Shown here: piece by piece, positions 23,303 through 32,455 of the stretch | Position numbering within the stretch: the stretch's first letter is position 1 | How the letters are laid out: each line of letters opens with the position of its first letter | Assembly (NCBI GenBank): GCA_023432565.1 | Contig: JAEYUL010000138.1 | Coordinates: 1-33,391 of the forward strand | Direction of reading: 5' to 3' | DNA length: 33,391 bases | Source: Actinomycetes bacterium | Lineage (GTDB): Bacteria; Actinomycetota; Actinomycetes; Actinomycetales; Cellulomonadaceae | The notes under the pieces: model-generated | The model's input: the letters and a program-made list of their open reading frames with translations, nothing else | What the model was told of the DNA's origin: nothing | The model's database searches: none | Program-made: the position numbers and the translations under genes

Positions 23303-26300
23303 TCAGCGCACCGTCAAGGTGGCCGCCGAGCTGGTCAGGCTCCCCACCCCGTTCGAGACGTACGCCCGGTACTGGGCTCCGTCACGCGCCTTGGTCGCCA
23401 GGACCTGCAGCTTCGTCCCGGTCGCGCCCGTGAGCCTGACCCACGTGCTCGACCCGGCCCGACGCTCGTACCACTGGATCGTCGGCGTGGGCGACCCGGT
23501 CACCTCGATGCGGAGCGTCGCGATGCTGTCCTTCGCCGCCGTCACCGACTTCGGTGCGGTGACGACCTTCGGGGCGACACCCTTGCGGACGAGCGCCGAC
23601 GTCGTCTTCGCCGAGCCCGCGGAGTTGGTGAACACCGCACGCACCTCGATGCCCTTGGCCGTCGAGGGCACCGCGAGCGTGACCGACGTGCCGGTGGCAC
23701 CGGCGATCGTCTTCCAGCTCGTGTACCCCACGCCCCGCTGCTGCCAGCGGACCGTCGGCGTCGGGAAGCCCGAGGCCGACGCCGAGAGCGTGACCTTCGT
23801 GCCCGCCTTCGACGTGAGCACCGACGTCGGGTTCTTCGTGACCTTCGGTGCGTACGGCTTGACCTTGACGGTCGCCGCCTTCGTCGTCGCCGTCCCGGCC
23901 GTGTTCGTGAACACCGCGCGGTACGCGGCACCGTGGTTGTCCGCCCCGACGATCACCGACAGGGACGTCTTCGTCGCCCCCGCGACCGCCTTCCAGCTGG
24001 TCGACCCGGCGGCGCGGCGCTGCCACTGGACGGTCGGCGTCGGGGTGCCCGTGGCCGCAGCACGCAGCACGACCTTGGTGCCACGGTCCACCGTCACCGA
24101 CGCCGGGTGGGTCGTCACGGTCGGCTTGACCTCGGCCGGCGGGAGGACCTTGGCCTCCACCAGCTTGCCGACACCCCAGTGCGCCGTGCTCTGGTAGCCC
24201 GCACCCGTCGGGTCGGCCCAGTTGGTGATCGAGTGCCGGCTGCCGCTGGCGGCGTCGTTGACCTGGAAGTCCAGGCCGTGGAACGTGCCCAGGCCGCCGT
24301 ACTCGAGCAGGCTGATCGCCGCCTCGACGCGGTAGCCCGTGTCCGTCCCGACAACCGCGCTGGTCAGCCGGTTGCGCTGGAACGGCTCGTCACCCGCGCC
24401 GAACGACACGGCTCCGGTCGCGTCGATGCGGATCTGGGTGTCGTCGTACCGGTACGTGCCGTTCTTGGCGTTGCCTGCGTCGACGTAGATCTCGACCGAG
24501 TCCTTCGTCCACGGGTCGCTGCCGGTCGTGTCGATCACCGGGTCCGCGACGTCGGCCAGCACGTACAACGTGTGGTCCTTCCACAGCGTCCGGAACGTGC
24601 CGACCGCGCCACCGCCCGAGCCCAGGGTCACCTTGCGGGTGACCGCAGTACCCGCGCCGGCCCAGGCCGCGTCCACCTCGCCGTCGATCGTCGGGACGGC
24701 CGTCGCGGCCGGGACCTCGACGAACGAGAGCTCCTCGACGAGCGTGACCGAGCCGAGCACACCCGGCGTGTTCCAGGTCGCCGTGGTGCCGCCGTCGACG
24801 ACCTGCACGTCGAGCCCGACGACGTCGCCGCGTGCCGCGCCGGTCAGCGGCAGCTGCACGACGGCGGTCCAGCCGCCCTCGCGTGCCGTCGCCACACCCT
24901 CGGCGTCGCCCTGTCCGTCACGCCCGAGCGTGACGGTCCCGGAGGACGTGACGAGGCGGATCTCGTCGGAGTCGTCGACGCTCGCGTCGTCCACGTCCAC
25001 GAACACCGTCAGACGGTCGGGCGACCACCGCAGCTGGAACCGCGCGTTCTCACCGACCACCTGCAGCGGCAGCCGCTGCCACTGCGACGACGAGACCGAG
25101 TAGTCCCCGTCGGCATCGGCCGCGAACGCGTCGACGCTGCGGATCGCCGCCGGCAGGTCGAGACCCGCGGCACCGTAGTACGCGTACTTCGCCTTGTAGT
25201 AGTCGTCGAACAGCAGCGGCTTGCCGTTGTTCGAGGCGCGCCAGGACCGACCGTCGGTCAGGCCCCAGACGGTGACCGAGAACAGGTCGTCGGCGTGGTC
25301 ACGGAACGTGTCGAACGCCGCCTGGTAGTAGTAGCCCTGGTCGATGGCCTTGGCCTTGTCCGCCGAGCCGACCGAGACGTCGAGCTCCGTCACCGCCTGC
25401 AGCAGGTCGGTCCCGTCGGCCTTCTTCATGCCGTCGAAGTCGGCGAGCGCCGCCCCGAGGGTGCTGACCGGCGTGGACAGCGAGACGTGGAACTGGTGGC
25501 CCACGCCGTCGATCGGCACGTCGCGCTCGATCAGGCGCTCGACGAGCGCCTTGTACCGCCCGCGCTTGCCGGTCTGCTCGGTGTTGTAGTCGTTGATGAA
25601 CAGCGCGACGGGTCGCTCGGCGTCCTTCGAGGCGTACTCGTGGTTGAACGCCTGCTCCGCGTACTCGAACGCCGAGTCCACGAAGCTCTCGCCGAGGATC
25701 TGGTACCACGTCGAGCGGCGCATGCCGTCGGCGTACGCGGTGCCGTCGTCGATCACCTCGTTGACGACGTCCCACGCGACCATCGGGTTGGTGTCCGACC
25801 CGAACGGCCCGTACTCCTGCGAGATCACCCGCGCCACGTTGAAGATGTGGTCGCGCAGGCGCTGACGCATCGCGTCCGGCCCGAGCAGCGCACCCTCGTC
25901 GTCACGGTAGAACCAGTCCGGCGTCTGGCTGTGCCAGGCCAGGACGTGGCCGTAGACCTTGAGGTCGTTGTCCCGCGCGTAGTCCAGGAGCGCCTTCGCC
26001 TCGGCGTGCATGCCGAAGGTGTCCACGCCCTCGCCCGAGTACCACGCCTCGACCTTCATGTAGTTCTCGGCCGTGACCTGGTTGAAGTGCTTGAGCAGCA
26101 GATCGGACGCCGTTCCCGCCATCTCGCGCGAGTCGATCGCGACGCCCATCGGGAAGTCCACCGTGTCCTTCAGCGGGGTGAGGTCCTCGATCTGGGACGG
26201 CGGCGTGGAGCGCACCAGGATGTCGTCGATGACGAAGGTCGAGGTGTTGCCCGCCTCGCCCTGCGCCCAGGCCGTCTCGAAGTACAGCTCGGCGGCGTCC

Positions 26301-28399
26301 GTGAACGCCGGCATCGAGAACGTGCCGGTCAGGTGCACCCACTGGCTCGAGGACAGCCCCGTGAACTGCACGAGGTTCGAGAACGCCTGGGTCTCCCCCG
26401 CCACGGTGCGCGACGAGAGCGTCATGTCACCCGGTGTGCCCTCGAACTTGACCCACGCGGACACGTCGTACGTCGCGCCCGGCGTGGCCGTGTCCGTGAC
26501 GTCGTACTGCAGGCCCTGGCCCTGCGACTTGCGGTCGGACACGCGCACCGCATAGGTCGACTCGTGGGCGACCTCGTCCTGCACGTCGAGCTGGGGAACG
26601 CCGTTGCCGTCGTCGCGCGGGGTCCAGCCCTCGAGCGTGTTGGTCTCGAAGTCCGACTCGACGAGCGTCACGCCCTTGGGCGCGGCCCCGCCGGCCGGCA
26701 GCGTGAAGGTCCAGCCGTCGGCGAGCAGCTCGGCGACGACCGTCTTGACCGCGTTGACGCCGGGCATCCGGTCGCCACCGCCGTCGTGCACGAGCACGAT
26801 CTCACCGGGGTTCGACGTGATGACCTCCCGCAGCGCGGCGGTCAGCTTGGCCTCGTCGCCCGCGTTCTCGGCGCCGTCCCAGTCCATGATCAGGTTGTCG
26901 ACGGCGAGCGGCTGCATGCCCAGCGCGACCGCGACCTGGTTCGTCTGGCCCCAGGCACCGTTCGGCGCTCGGAAGTACGGGACCTCGGCCTCGGGGTCAC
27001 CCAGCGCGTCGCGGATGATCGCGAGGTTCGCCTTGAGCTTGTCCGCGACCTCTTGCTTCGACAGGTCGGCCATGCTCGCGTAGTCCGTGCTGTGGTTGCA
27101 CAGCGTGTGGCCGTCGGCCACGATCCGCTTGAGGATGTCCGCGCCGCCCGGCGCCTGGACGTTCTGCCCGATGACGCAGAACGTCGCCGTGACGTCGTTC
27201 TCGGCCAGGAAGTCCAGCAGCGCCGTGGTCGCGGCGCCGTTGGGGCCGTCGTCGAACGTCAGGGCGCTGGTGTTGATCCCGCCACGCGCAGCCGAGACGG
27301 GGGTCGTCGTCGGGTTGAGCGCGCCACCGGGCACGAAGTCGGGGTCGGTCTCGACGTAGTCGTCGCTCGAGCCGCCCGTGATGAGCACGTCGTCCACCAG
27401 GAAGTCCGGGTGCGCGCTCTCGACGTCGGCTGCCTCGAAGTACAGCTTGACCGAGGTCAGGCCCGGGTCTCGCGTGTACGTGCCCGAGAGCTCGACCCAC
27501 TCCTCGTCCGTCACGTCAGCCGCCTCGGCGACCGTGCCGAACGAGTCGTCACCGCCGGAGTTCGTCTGGGCCGTGAGCTTGATGGTCGACGGCCCCGCCG
27601 TCCCGTCCGGGAGCTTGACCCACGCCGTGACGGTGTAGGGCGTGCCCTCGGCAAGGGTCGCCGTCAGGTCGGCCTCCGCGCCCGCCCAGTTCGCGCTGCG
27701 CGCCGAGACCAGCAGGCTCTTGGCACCGCCGTGCACCTCGGTGTCGGTCAGCGCGGTCGTCGACCCACGGTTGCCCCACGGGTCCTTCGTCGTCTCGAAG
27801 TCGTTGCTGAGCACGACGACCGGCTCGCTCACCGGGGCGGCAGCGGACACGACGACGTCGTTCAGCTGGTACGTGAACGCCAGCGGCGGCGTGGGCTCGG
27901 GGTAAGGCCCCGTCCCGAGGTAGATCGTCTCCTGGGCGTCCGCCGCCGGGACGGTGTAGGTCCCGCTGACCGTCGTCCACTCGCCCGTCAGCGTGGTGCC
28001 CGCCAACCACGTGTAGCTCGGCTTGGTGACCCAGCGCGCGGCGACGTCCGTGTCGCCTGCGACGATGCGCGCCTGCGCCGTGACGGTGACGACCGTGCCC
28101 GGCTCCAGTCCCTCGAGGAGACCGGCGGGGGTCGAGATCCCGTCGAAGTTGTCGGCCCGCTCGACCTGGTAGACCTTGTCGTCGTCGCCGAGGTCGACGA
28201 ACGTTCCCGACGCACCGGACGGCACGAGGTCGCCCAAGGTTCCACCGTCGAAGGACTCCGACAGCAGGGTCGTCGTCCCGTCAGTCGCTGCGGCGGCGGT
28301 GGCGCCTGCCGTGACGACCGTCAGGGGTGCCGCGAGCAGCGCGAGGGTCGCGAGGGACGCGACTGCTCGCCGTGCGCGCACCGGGGAGTGAGTGGACAT
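23303..28399 (-). CDS. Secreted multidomain GH10 xylanase / CE4 polysaccharide deacetylase
   Basis: A 1698-residue exported enzyme predicted to bind and cleave xylan and remove acetyl groups. Order: signal peptide (1 to about 38), two CBM22-like modules (about 42-187 and 196-342), a NodB/CE4 domain (about 375-570), a third CBM22 (about 578-732), GH10 (about 740-1080), a degenerate CBM9-like region (about 1085-1225), CBM9 (about 1230-1415), and three Ig-like domains (about 1425-1513, 1517-1604, 1609-1698). GH10 catalytic residues are Glu881 (WDVVNE) and Glu1005 (VTELDV). CE4 motifs are TFDDGPN (Asp383, Asp384), RAPNG (477-481), DWD (506-508) and LVHDG (His538), but the second metal His of HSxxH is Tyr440. 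The ATG at 28399 follows AAAGGAG. No LPXTG or S-layer anchor is visible. Confidence 0.95.
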   Translation of the reverse strand: MSTHSPVRARRAVASLATLALLAAPLTVVTAGATAAAATDGTTTLLSESFDGGTLGDLVPSGASGTFVDLGDDDKVYQVERADNFDGISTPAGLLEGLEPGTVVTVTAQARIVAGDTDVAARWVTKPSYTWLAGTTLTGEWTTVSGTYTVPAADAQETIYLGTGPYPEPTPPLAFTYQLNDVVVSAAAPVSEPVVVLSNDFETTKDPWGNRGSTTALTDTEVHGGAKSLLVSARSANWAGAEADLTATLAEGTPYTVTAWVKLPDGTAGPSTIKLTAQTNSGGDDSFGTVAEAADVTDEEWVELSGTYTRDPGLTSVKLYFEAADVESAHPDFLVDDVLITGGSSDDYVETDPDFVPGGALNPTTTPVSAARGGINTSALTFDDGPNGAATTALLDFLAENDVTATFCVIGQNVQAPGGADILKRIVADGHTLCNHSTDYASMADLSKQEVADKLKANLAIIRDALGDPEAEVPYFRAPNGAWGQTNQVAVALGMQPLAVDNLIMDWDGAENAGDEAKLTAALREVITSNPGEIVLVHDGGGDRMPGVNAVKTVVAELLADGWTFTLPAGGAAPKGVTLVESDFETNTLEGWTPRDDGNGVPQLDVQDEVAHESTYAVRVSDRKSQGQGLQYDVTDTATPGATYDVSAWVKFEGTPGDMTLSSRTVAGETQAFSNLVQFTGLSSSQWVHLTGTFSMPAFTDAAELYFETAWAQGEAGNTSTFVIDDILVRSTPPSQIEDLTPLKDTVDFPMGVAIDSREMAGTASDLLLKHFNQVTAENYMKVEAWYSGEGVDTFGMHAEAKALLDYARDNDLKVYGHVLAWHSQTPDWFYRDDEGALLGPDAMRQRLRDHIFNVARVISQEYGPFGSDTNPMVAWDVVNEVIDDGTAYADGMRRSTWYQILGESFVDSAFEYAEQAFNHEYASKDAERPVALFINDYNTEQTGKRGRYKALVERLIERDVPIDGVGHQFHVSLSTPVSTLGAALADFDGMKKADGTDLLQAVTELDVSVGSADKAKAIDQGYYYQAAFDTFRDHADDLFSVTVWGLTDGRSWRASNNGKPLLFDDYYKAKYAYYGAAGLDLPAAIRSVDAFAADADGDYSVSSSQWQRLPLQVVGENARFQLRWSPDRLTVFVDVDDASVDDSDEIRLVTSSGTVTLGRDGQGDAEGVATAREGGWTAVVQLPLTGAARGDVVGLDVQVVDGGTTATWNTPGVLGSVTLVEELSFVEVPAATAVPTIDGEVDAAWAGAGTAVTRKVTLGSGGGAVGTFRTLWKDHTLYVLADVADPVIDTTGSDPWTKDSVEIYVDAGNAKNGTYRYDDTQIRIDATGAVSFGAGDEPFQRNRLTSAVVGTDTGYRVEAAISLLEYGGLGTFHGLDFQVNDAASGSRHSITNWADPTGAGYQSTAHWGVGKLVEAKVLPPAEVKPTVTTHPASVTVDRGTKVVLRAAATGTPTPTVQWQRRAAGSTSWKAVAGATKTSLSVIVGADNHGAAYRAVFTNTAGTATTKAATVKVKPYAPKVTKNPTSVLTSKAGTKVTLSASASGFPTPTVRWQQRGVGYTSWKTIAGATGTSVTLAVPSTAKGIEVRAVFTNSAGSAKTTSALVRKGVAPKVVTAPKSVTAAKDSIATLRIEVTGSPTPTIQWYERRAGSSTWVRLTGATGTKLQVLATKARDGAQYRAYVSNGVGSLTSSAATLTVR

Positions 28400-28478
28400 C
28401 AACGCTCCTTTGCGTAGACGTGAACCGTCTCGGTGGCGCGAGGCTAGCCCGGCATCGGCGGGCTCGGGAAGTCACTTT

Positions 28479-28509
28479 CGGTAACGATCTCGATACTTCA
28501 CCGATATGG
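28479..28509. promoter_or_regulatory. Operator-like triplet upstream of the xylanase gene
   Basis: CGGTAACG (28479-28486), CGATACTT (28491-28498) and CGATATGG (28502-28509) start 12 and 11 bp apart and resemble the CGATAWCG elements of the bxl-like promoter at 19820-19851. The 9-mer ATATCGGTG (minus strand) is shared exactly. They lie 80-110 bp upstream of the xylanase ATG. The surrounding 299-base gap (28400-28698) otherwise holds only the gatB terminator. A TAGCCT (minus strand, near 28442-28447) could be a -10, but no matching -35 is seen. Confidence 0.5.
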
Positions 28510-28617
28510 AGTCCGGCGCGCACACCCGACGGATCGGACTCCTGCGGCCCCGTGCCGTCCGCGCAGGCACCTGAAAGCGGCCCGACACGGACACCATCGC
28601 AAGGTATCGAGCACGAC

Positions 28618-28654
28618 GATGCCCCCGATCGGAGGACAGCCGACCGGGGGCATC
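28618..28654 (-). terminator. Terminator hairpin of the gatCAB operon
   Basis: A perfect 10-bp inverted repeat, GATGCCCCCG (28618-28627) and CGGGGGCATC (28645-28654), with an additional inner CGG/CCG pair, starts 44 bases past the gatB stop. No U run follows. Confidence 0.6.
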
Positions 28655-28698
28655 GAGCCGCCCAGAACCCCGCGCGGCCTACGCGCTGAAACTTTCGG

Positions 28699-30207
28699 TC
28701 AGGACGAGACGCGCTCCAGCACCAGCTCGCGAACACGGCCCGCGTCGGCCTGGCCGCGCGTGGCCTTCATGACCGCGCCGATGATCGCGCCGACCGGCCC
28801 GAGGTTCCCCGACCGGATCTTCTCGGCGATGTCCGGCTGGGCAGCCAGGGCTGCGTCGATCGCCTCCAGGAGCGGGCCGTCGTCCGAGACGACCTCCAGA
28901 CCCCGGGCGACGACCACCTGCTCCGGGTCGCCCTCACCCGCCAGCACGCCCTCGAGCACCTGGCGTGCCAGCTTGTCGTTGATCCGACCCGAGTCGACCA
29001 ACGCCTGCAGCGCACCGATCTGCGCGGGCGTGATCGGCAGGTCGGCGAGCTCGACCTCGCGCTCCTTGGCCGTCCGCGCCAGCTCCCCCATCCACCACTT
29101 GCGCGCGGCGGCAGGAGCGGCCCCTGCGGCGACGGTGGCCTCGATGAGCTCGGTCGCACCCGCGTTGACCACGTCGCGCATCTCGGCGTCGGCGAAGCCC
29201 CACTCCCCCTGCAGCCTCCGACGACGAGCCGCCGGCAGCTCCGGCAACGCGGCGCGGATCTCCTCGACCCACGCCGGGTCCGGCGCGATCGGCACCAGGT
29301 CCGGCTCCGGGAAGTACCGGTAGTCCTCCGCGTCCGACTTCACGCGCCCGCTCGTCGTCGTCCCCGTGTCCTCGTGCCAGTGCCGCGTCTCCTGGATCAC
29401 GGCCCCGCCCGCGTCGAGCACCGCGGCCTGGCGGGAGATCTCGTACCGCACCGCACGCTCGACCGACCGGAACGAGTTCACGTTCTTGGTCTCGGTGCGC
29501 GTGCCCAACGGGCTGTCCGGCGCGGGGCGCAGCGAGACGTTCACATCGGCACGCACGTTCCCGCGCTCCATGCGCGCCTCGGACACCCCGAGCGCACGGA
29601 ACAGGTCACGCAGCGTCTGCACGTAGGCGCGCGCCACCTCCGGCGCGCGCTCGCCGGCACCCGTGATCGGGCGCGTGACGATCTCCACGAGCGGGATCCC
29701 CGCGCGGTTGTAGTCCACCAGCGAGTACTCCGCGCCGTGGATACGACCCGTCGAGCCGCCCACGTGCGTGTTCTTGCCTGCGTCCTCCTCCATGTGCGCG
29801 CGCTCGATCTCGACGCGGAACACGCTGCCGTCCTCGAGCTCGACGTCGACGTAGCCGTCGTACGCGATCGGCTCGTCGTACTGCGACGTCTGGAAGTTCT
29901 TCGGGACGTCCGGGTAGAAGTAGTTCTTGCGCGCGAACCGGCAGGTCTGCGCGATCGAGCAGTTGAGCGCCAGGCCGATCCGGATGGCGTACTCCACCGC
30001 GGTGCCGTTGACCACCGGCAGGCTGCCCGGCAGGCCGAGCGACACGGGCGTGACCGAGGTGTTCGGCTCCTCGCCGAACCCGGCCGGCGCCGCGTCGAAC
30101 ATCTTCGTGCGCGTGCCCAGCTCGACGTGCACCTCGATCCCGATCACGGGGTCGAAGCGCGCGACCGCGTCCTCATAGTCGACCAGGTCGACGACCGCGT
30201 GGCTCAT
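28699..30207 (-). CDS. gatB: Asp-tRNA(Asn)/Glu-tRNA(Gln) amidotransferase subunit B
   Basis: The 502-residue GatB subunit binds mischarged Glu-tRNA(Gln) or Asp-tRNA(Asn) and phosphorylates the acyl group before amidation. Diagnostic segments are FDPVIGIEVHVELGT near the start, the RKNYFYPDVPKNFQTSQYD region, DYNRAGIPLVEIVT, and the C-terminal GatB/YqeY tail domain from about residue 350 (ending in the usual helical MKATRGQADAGRV). The ATG at 30207 overlaps the gatA stop as ATGA; an in-frame start at 30255 lies inside gatA and is rejected. Last gene of gatC-gatA-gatB. Confidence 0.97.
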   Translation of the reverse strand: MSHAVVDLVDYEDAVARFDPVIGIEVHVELGTRTKMFDAAPAGFGEEPNTSVTPVSLGLPGSLPVVNGTAVEYAIRIGLALNCSIAQTCRFARKNYFYPDVPKNFQTSQYDEPIAYDGYVDVELEDGSVFRVEIERAHMEEDAGKNTHVGGSTGRIHGAEYSLVDYNRAGIPLVEIVTRPITGAGERAPEVARAYVQTLRDLFRALGVSEARMERGNVRADVNVSLRPAPDSPLGTRTETKNVNSFRSVERAVRYEISRQAAVLDAGGAVIQETRHWHEDTGTTTSGRVKSDAEDYRYFPEPDLVPIAPDPAWVEEIRAALPELPAARRRRLQGEWGFADAEMRDVVNAGATELIEATVAAGAAPAAARKWWMGELARTAKEREVELADLPITPAQIGALQALVDSGRINDKLARQVLEGVLAGEGDPEQVVVARGLEVVSDDGPLLEAIDAALAAQPDIAEKIRSGNLGPVGAIIGAVMKATRGQADAGRVRELVLERVSS

Positions 30208-31721
30208 CGCGCCACCTCCAGCTCCGGGGCCTTGGCCAGCAGCGGGCCGCCCCACTCGTTCTCGAGCAGCGCCTCGAGCGCCGCACCCACGCGGTACAGC
30301 CGGTCGTCGGCCTTCGCCGGTGCGAGCACCTGGAACCCGACGGGCAGGCCGTCGTCCGACAGCCCTGCGGGCAGCGACAGGCCCGGGACCCCCGCGAGGT
30401 TCGCCGGGATCGTCGCGACGTCGTTGAGGTACATCGCCAGCGGGTCGTCGAGCTTCTCCCCCAGCTTGAACGCGGTCGTCGGTGCCGTGGGCGAGACGAG
30501 CACGTCCGCCTGCGCGAACGCGGCCGCGAAGTCACGCTGGATGAGCGTGCGGACCTTCTGCGCGCTGCCGTAGTACGCGTCGTAGTAGCCGGCGGACAGC
30601 GCGTACGTCCCGAGGATGATGCGCCGCTTGACCTCGTCGCCGAAGCCCTGGCCACGCGTCGCGGCCATCACGCGCTCCGCGGTCACCGGGCCCTCGCTGG
30701 GCTCGACCCGCAGGCCGAACCGCATGCCGTCGAACTTGGCGAGGTTGCTGGAGGCCTCCGCGGGCAGGATCAGGTAGTACGCCGCGAGCGCGTACGTGAA
30801 GTGCGGGCACGAGACCTCGACGACCTCCGCGCCCGCGCGCTGCAGCAGGTCCAGCGACTCGTGGAACCGCGCGAGCACCCCCGCCTGGTAGCCCTCGCCC
30901 TGCAGCTCGGTGATGACACCCACCCGCACGCCGGACAGGTCGCCGTTCGCGCCGAGGCGGGCTGCGCCGACGAGGTCGGGCAACGGGTCGGGGATGGACG
31001 TCGAGTCCCGCGGGTCGTGGCCGCCGATGAGCTCGTGCAGCAGGGCCGAGTCCAGCACTGTGCGCGTGACCGGGCCGGCCTGGTCCAGGCTGCTCGCCAG
31101 TGCGATCAGGCCGTAGCGCGACACCGAGCCGTACGTCGGCTTGACGCCCACCGTGCCCGTGACGGCCGCGGGCTGGCGGATCGAGCCGCCCGTGTCCGTG
31201 CCGATCGCGAGCGGCGCCTCGAACGCGCCCACCGCCGCGGCGCTGCCGCCACCCGAACCGCCCGGGATCCGCTCCAGGTCCCACGGGTTGTGCGTGTTGC
31301 CGTATGCGGAGTGCTCGGTCGACGAGCCCATCGCGAACTCGTCCATGTTGGTCTTGCCGAGGATCGGCAGACGGGCCGCCTTGATGCGCTCGACGAGCGT
31401 CGCGTCGTACGGCGGCAGCCAGCCCTCGAGGATCTTCGAGCCGGCGGTCGTCGGGACGCCACGGGTGACGACGACGTCCTTCACGGCGATCGGCACACCG
31501 GCCAGCGGGTGCAGCTGCTCTCCCGCCGCGCGGCGCGCGTCCACGTCCGCGGCCGTCGCGAGCGCGTCGTCGTCGGACACGTGCAGGAACGCGTGCACCG
31601 CGGGCTCGACCGCCGCGATCCGGTCCAGGTGCGCGCGCGTCGCCTCGACGCTCGAGACCTCGCCCGCCTGCAGCCTGTCCGCGAGCGCCGCAGCGGAGAT
31701 CCTGGTCAGGTCCTCGCTCAT
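30204..31721 (-). CDS. gatA: Asp-tRNA(Asn)/Glu-tRNA(Gln) amidotransferase subunit A
   Basis: The 505-residue glutaminase subunit of GatCAB belongs to the amidase-signature family and releases ammonia from glutamine for transfer to the tRNA-bound acid. The Ser-cisSer-Lys triad is visible as Lys81 (PIAVKD), Ser156 (IPGGSGGGS) and Ser180 (GTDTGGSIRQP). The length is normal. The ATG at 31721 is preceded by GGGGGAGGA and overlaps the gatC stop as ATGA. With its GatB and GatC partners it indicates that this organism makes Gln-tRNA (and possibly Asn-tRNA) by the indirect route. Confidence 0.97.
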   Translation of the reverse strand: MSEDLTRISAAALADRLQAGEVSSVEATRAHLDRIAAVEPAVHAFLHVSDDDALATAADVDARRAAGEQLHPLAGVPIAVKDVVVTRGVPTTAGSKILEGWLPPYDATLVERIKAARLPILGKTNMDEFAMGSSTEHSAYGNTHNPWDLERIPGGSGGGSAAAVGAFEAPLAIGTDTGGSIRQPAAVTGTVGVKPTYGSVSRYGLIALASSLDQAGPVTRTVLDSALLHELIGGHDPRDSTSIPDPLPDLVGAARLGANGDLSGVRVGVITELQGEGYQAGVLARFHESLDLLQRAGAEVVEVSCPHFTYALAAYYLILPAEASSNLAKFDGMRFGLRVEPSEGPVTAERVMAATRGQGFGDEVKRRIILGTYALSAGYYDAYYGSAQKVRTLIQRDFAAAFAQADVLVSPTAPTTAFKLGEKLDDPLAMYLNDVATIPANLAGVPGLSLPAGLSDDGLPVGFQVLAPAKADDRLYRVGAALEALLENEWGGPLLAKAPELEVAR

Positions 31722-32017
31722 GCGTCCTCCCCCAGGATCTGCGGCACGAGGAACTTGCCGTCCTCGGCGGCCGGTGCCGCTGCGAGCACGGCGTCACGGT
31801 CGACCGGCGGCTCGGGCACGTCGGCTCGGAACACGTTCGTCAGCGGCAGGGGGTGGCTCGTGGCCGGCACGTCCGGCGTGGCGATCTCGCTCACGCGCGC
31901 GACCGACTCGACGATGACGTCGAGCTCGCCCGCGAGCCGGTCGAGCTCGGCGGGCGTCAGGTCGATCCGAGCCAGCCCTGCCACGCGCGCGACCTCGTCG
32001 CGGGAGAGGGTGGACAT
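31718..32017 (-). CDS. gatC: Asp-tRNA(Asn)/Glu-tRNA(Gln) amidotransferase subunit C
   Basis: The 99-residue GatC stabilises the GatA-GatB complex by wrapping between them. It begins MSTLSRDEVARVAGLARIDL, the conserved N-terminal helices, and ends with the typical FLVPQILGEDA, a close match to the family C-terminus. It is the first gene of the gatCAB operon, 21 bases downstream of the stop of the small conserved gene at 32039, so read-through from that gene is possible. Confidence 0.96.
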   Translation of the reverse strand: MSTLSRDEVARVAGLARIDLTPAELDRLAGELDVIVESVARVSEIATPDVPATSHPLPLTNVFRADVPEPPVDRDAVLAAAPAAEDGKFLVPQILGEDA

Positions 32018-32038
32018 GGGGCCGAGTCTAGTGGGGCG

Positions 32039-32455
32039 TCACGAGCGTTCGACGGCCGCGTCGATGAGCGAGAGCAGCGCGAGCGCGTAGGCGTCCTCGG
32101 CGCTGTCCGCCGTGAACACCTGCTCGGGACGTCCCGCGAGCTCGACGAGCACCTGGAACGATCCGTCGGTCGATCGCGCGAGCGACCGGAACGTGCCGCC
32201 CAGCAGCTCGCGCAGCTGGTCCTCACGCGGCAGCCACACCGCGTCCTGGAGCGAGACCGAGTCGAGCGCCCACTCCGTCGTCCCGTTGAAGCCCAGGACC
32301 GTCCCGGTCGTGTAGTGGTGCGGCTCGATCGTCATCTCGCTCACGGTGAAGACCTCGTCCACGCCGTCGACGAGCATGCCGAACCGGTCACCCGACGCCG
32401 GGTGCCAGTGCAGGCCGCGGCGACGCAGACGCAGGGCGAGCTCTCGATCGATCAC
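32039..32455 (-). CDS. Conserved actinobacterial protein of unknown function
   Basis: A 138-residue soluble protein starting at a GTG (MIDRELALRLRRRGLHWHPASGDRF). Recognisable segments are the early GLxWxPASGDRF, VLGFNGTTEWALDSV in the middle, and WLPREDQLRELLG. This pattern is common in actinobacteria, where such proteins are often labelled 'pilus assembly protein CpaE' by mis-transfer; there is no ATPase motif or other sign of that function. A longer frame reaching 32509 is possible but lacks the family start. No ribosome site precedes the GTG. A GATACT hexamer lies 6 bases upstream, so a leaderless mRNA is possible. It is divergent from the nrdI-like gene. Confidence 0.75.
   Translation of the reverse strand: MIDRELALRLRRRGLHWHPASGDRFGMLVDGVDEVFTVSEMTIEPHHYTTGTVLGFNGTTEWALDSVSLQDAVWLPREDQLRELLGGTFRSLARSTDGSFQVLVELAGRPEQVFTADSAEDAYALALLSLIDAAVERS

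Noticed and set aside
23303..24130. Possible tandem DNA repeats or CRISPR-like array at the 3' end of the xylanase gene
   Set aside because: The periodicity is at the protein level (three Ig-like domains of about 90 residues) with diverged DNA; there are no short identical repeats with spacers.
23183..28417. Plus-strand open frame of over 1700 codons opposite the xylanase gene
   Set aside because: Same GC-bias artefact; the minus strand encodes a complete multidomain enzyme with a signal peptide and catalytic motifs.
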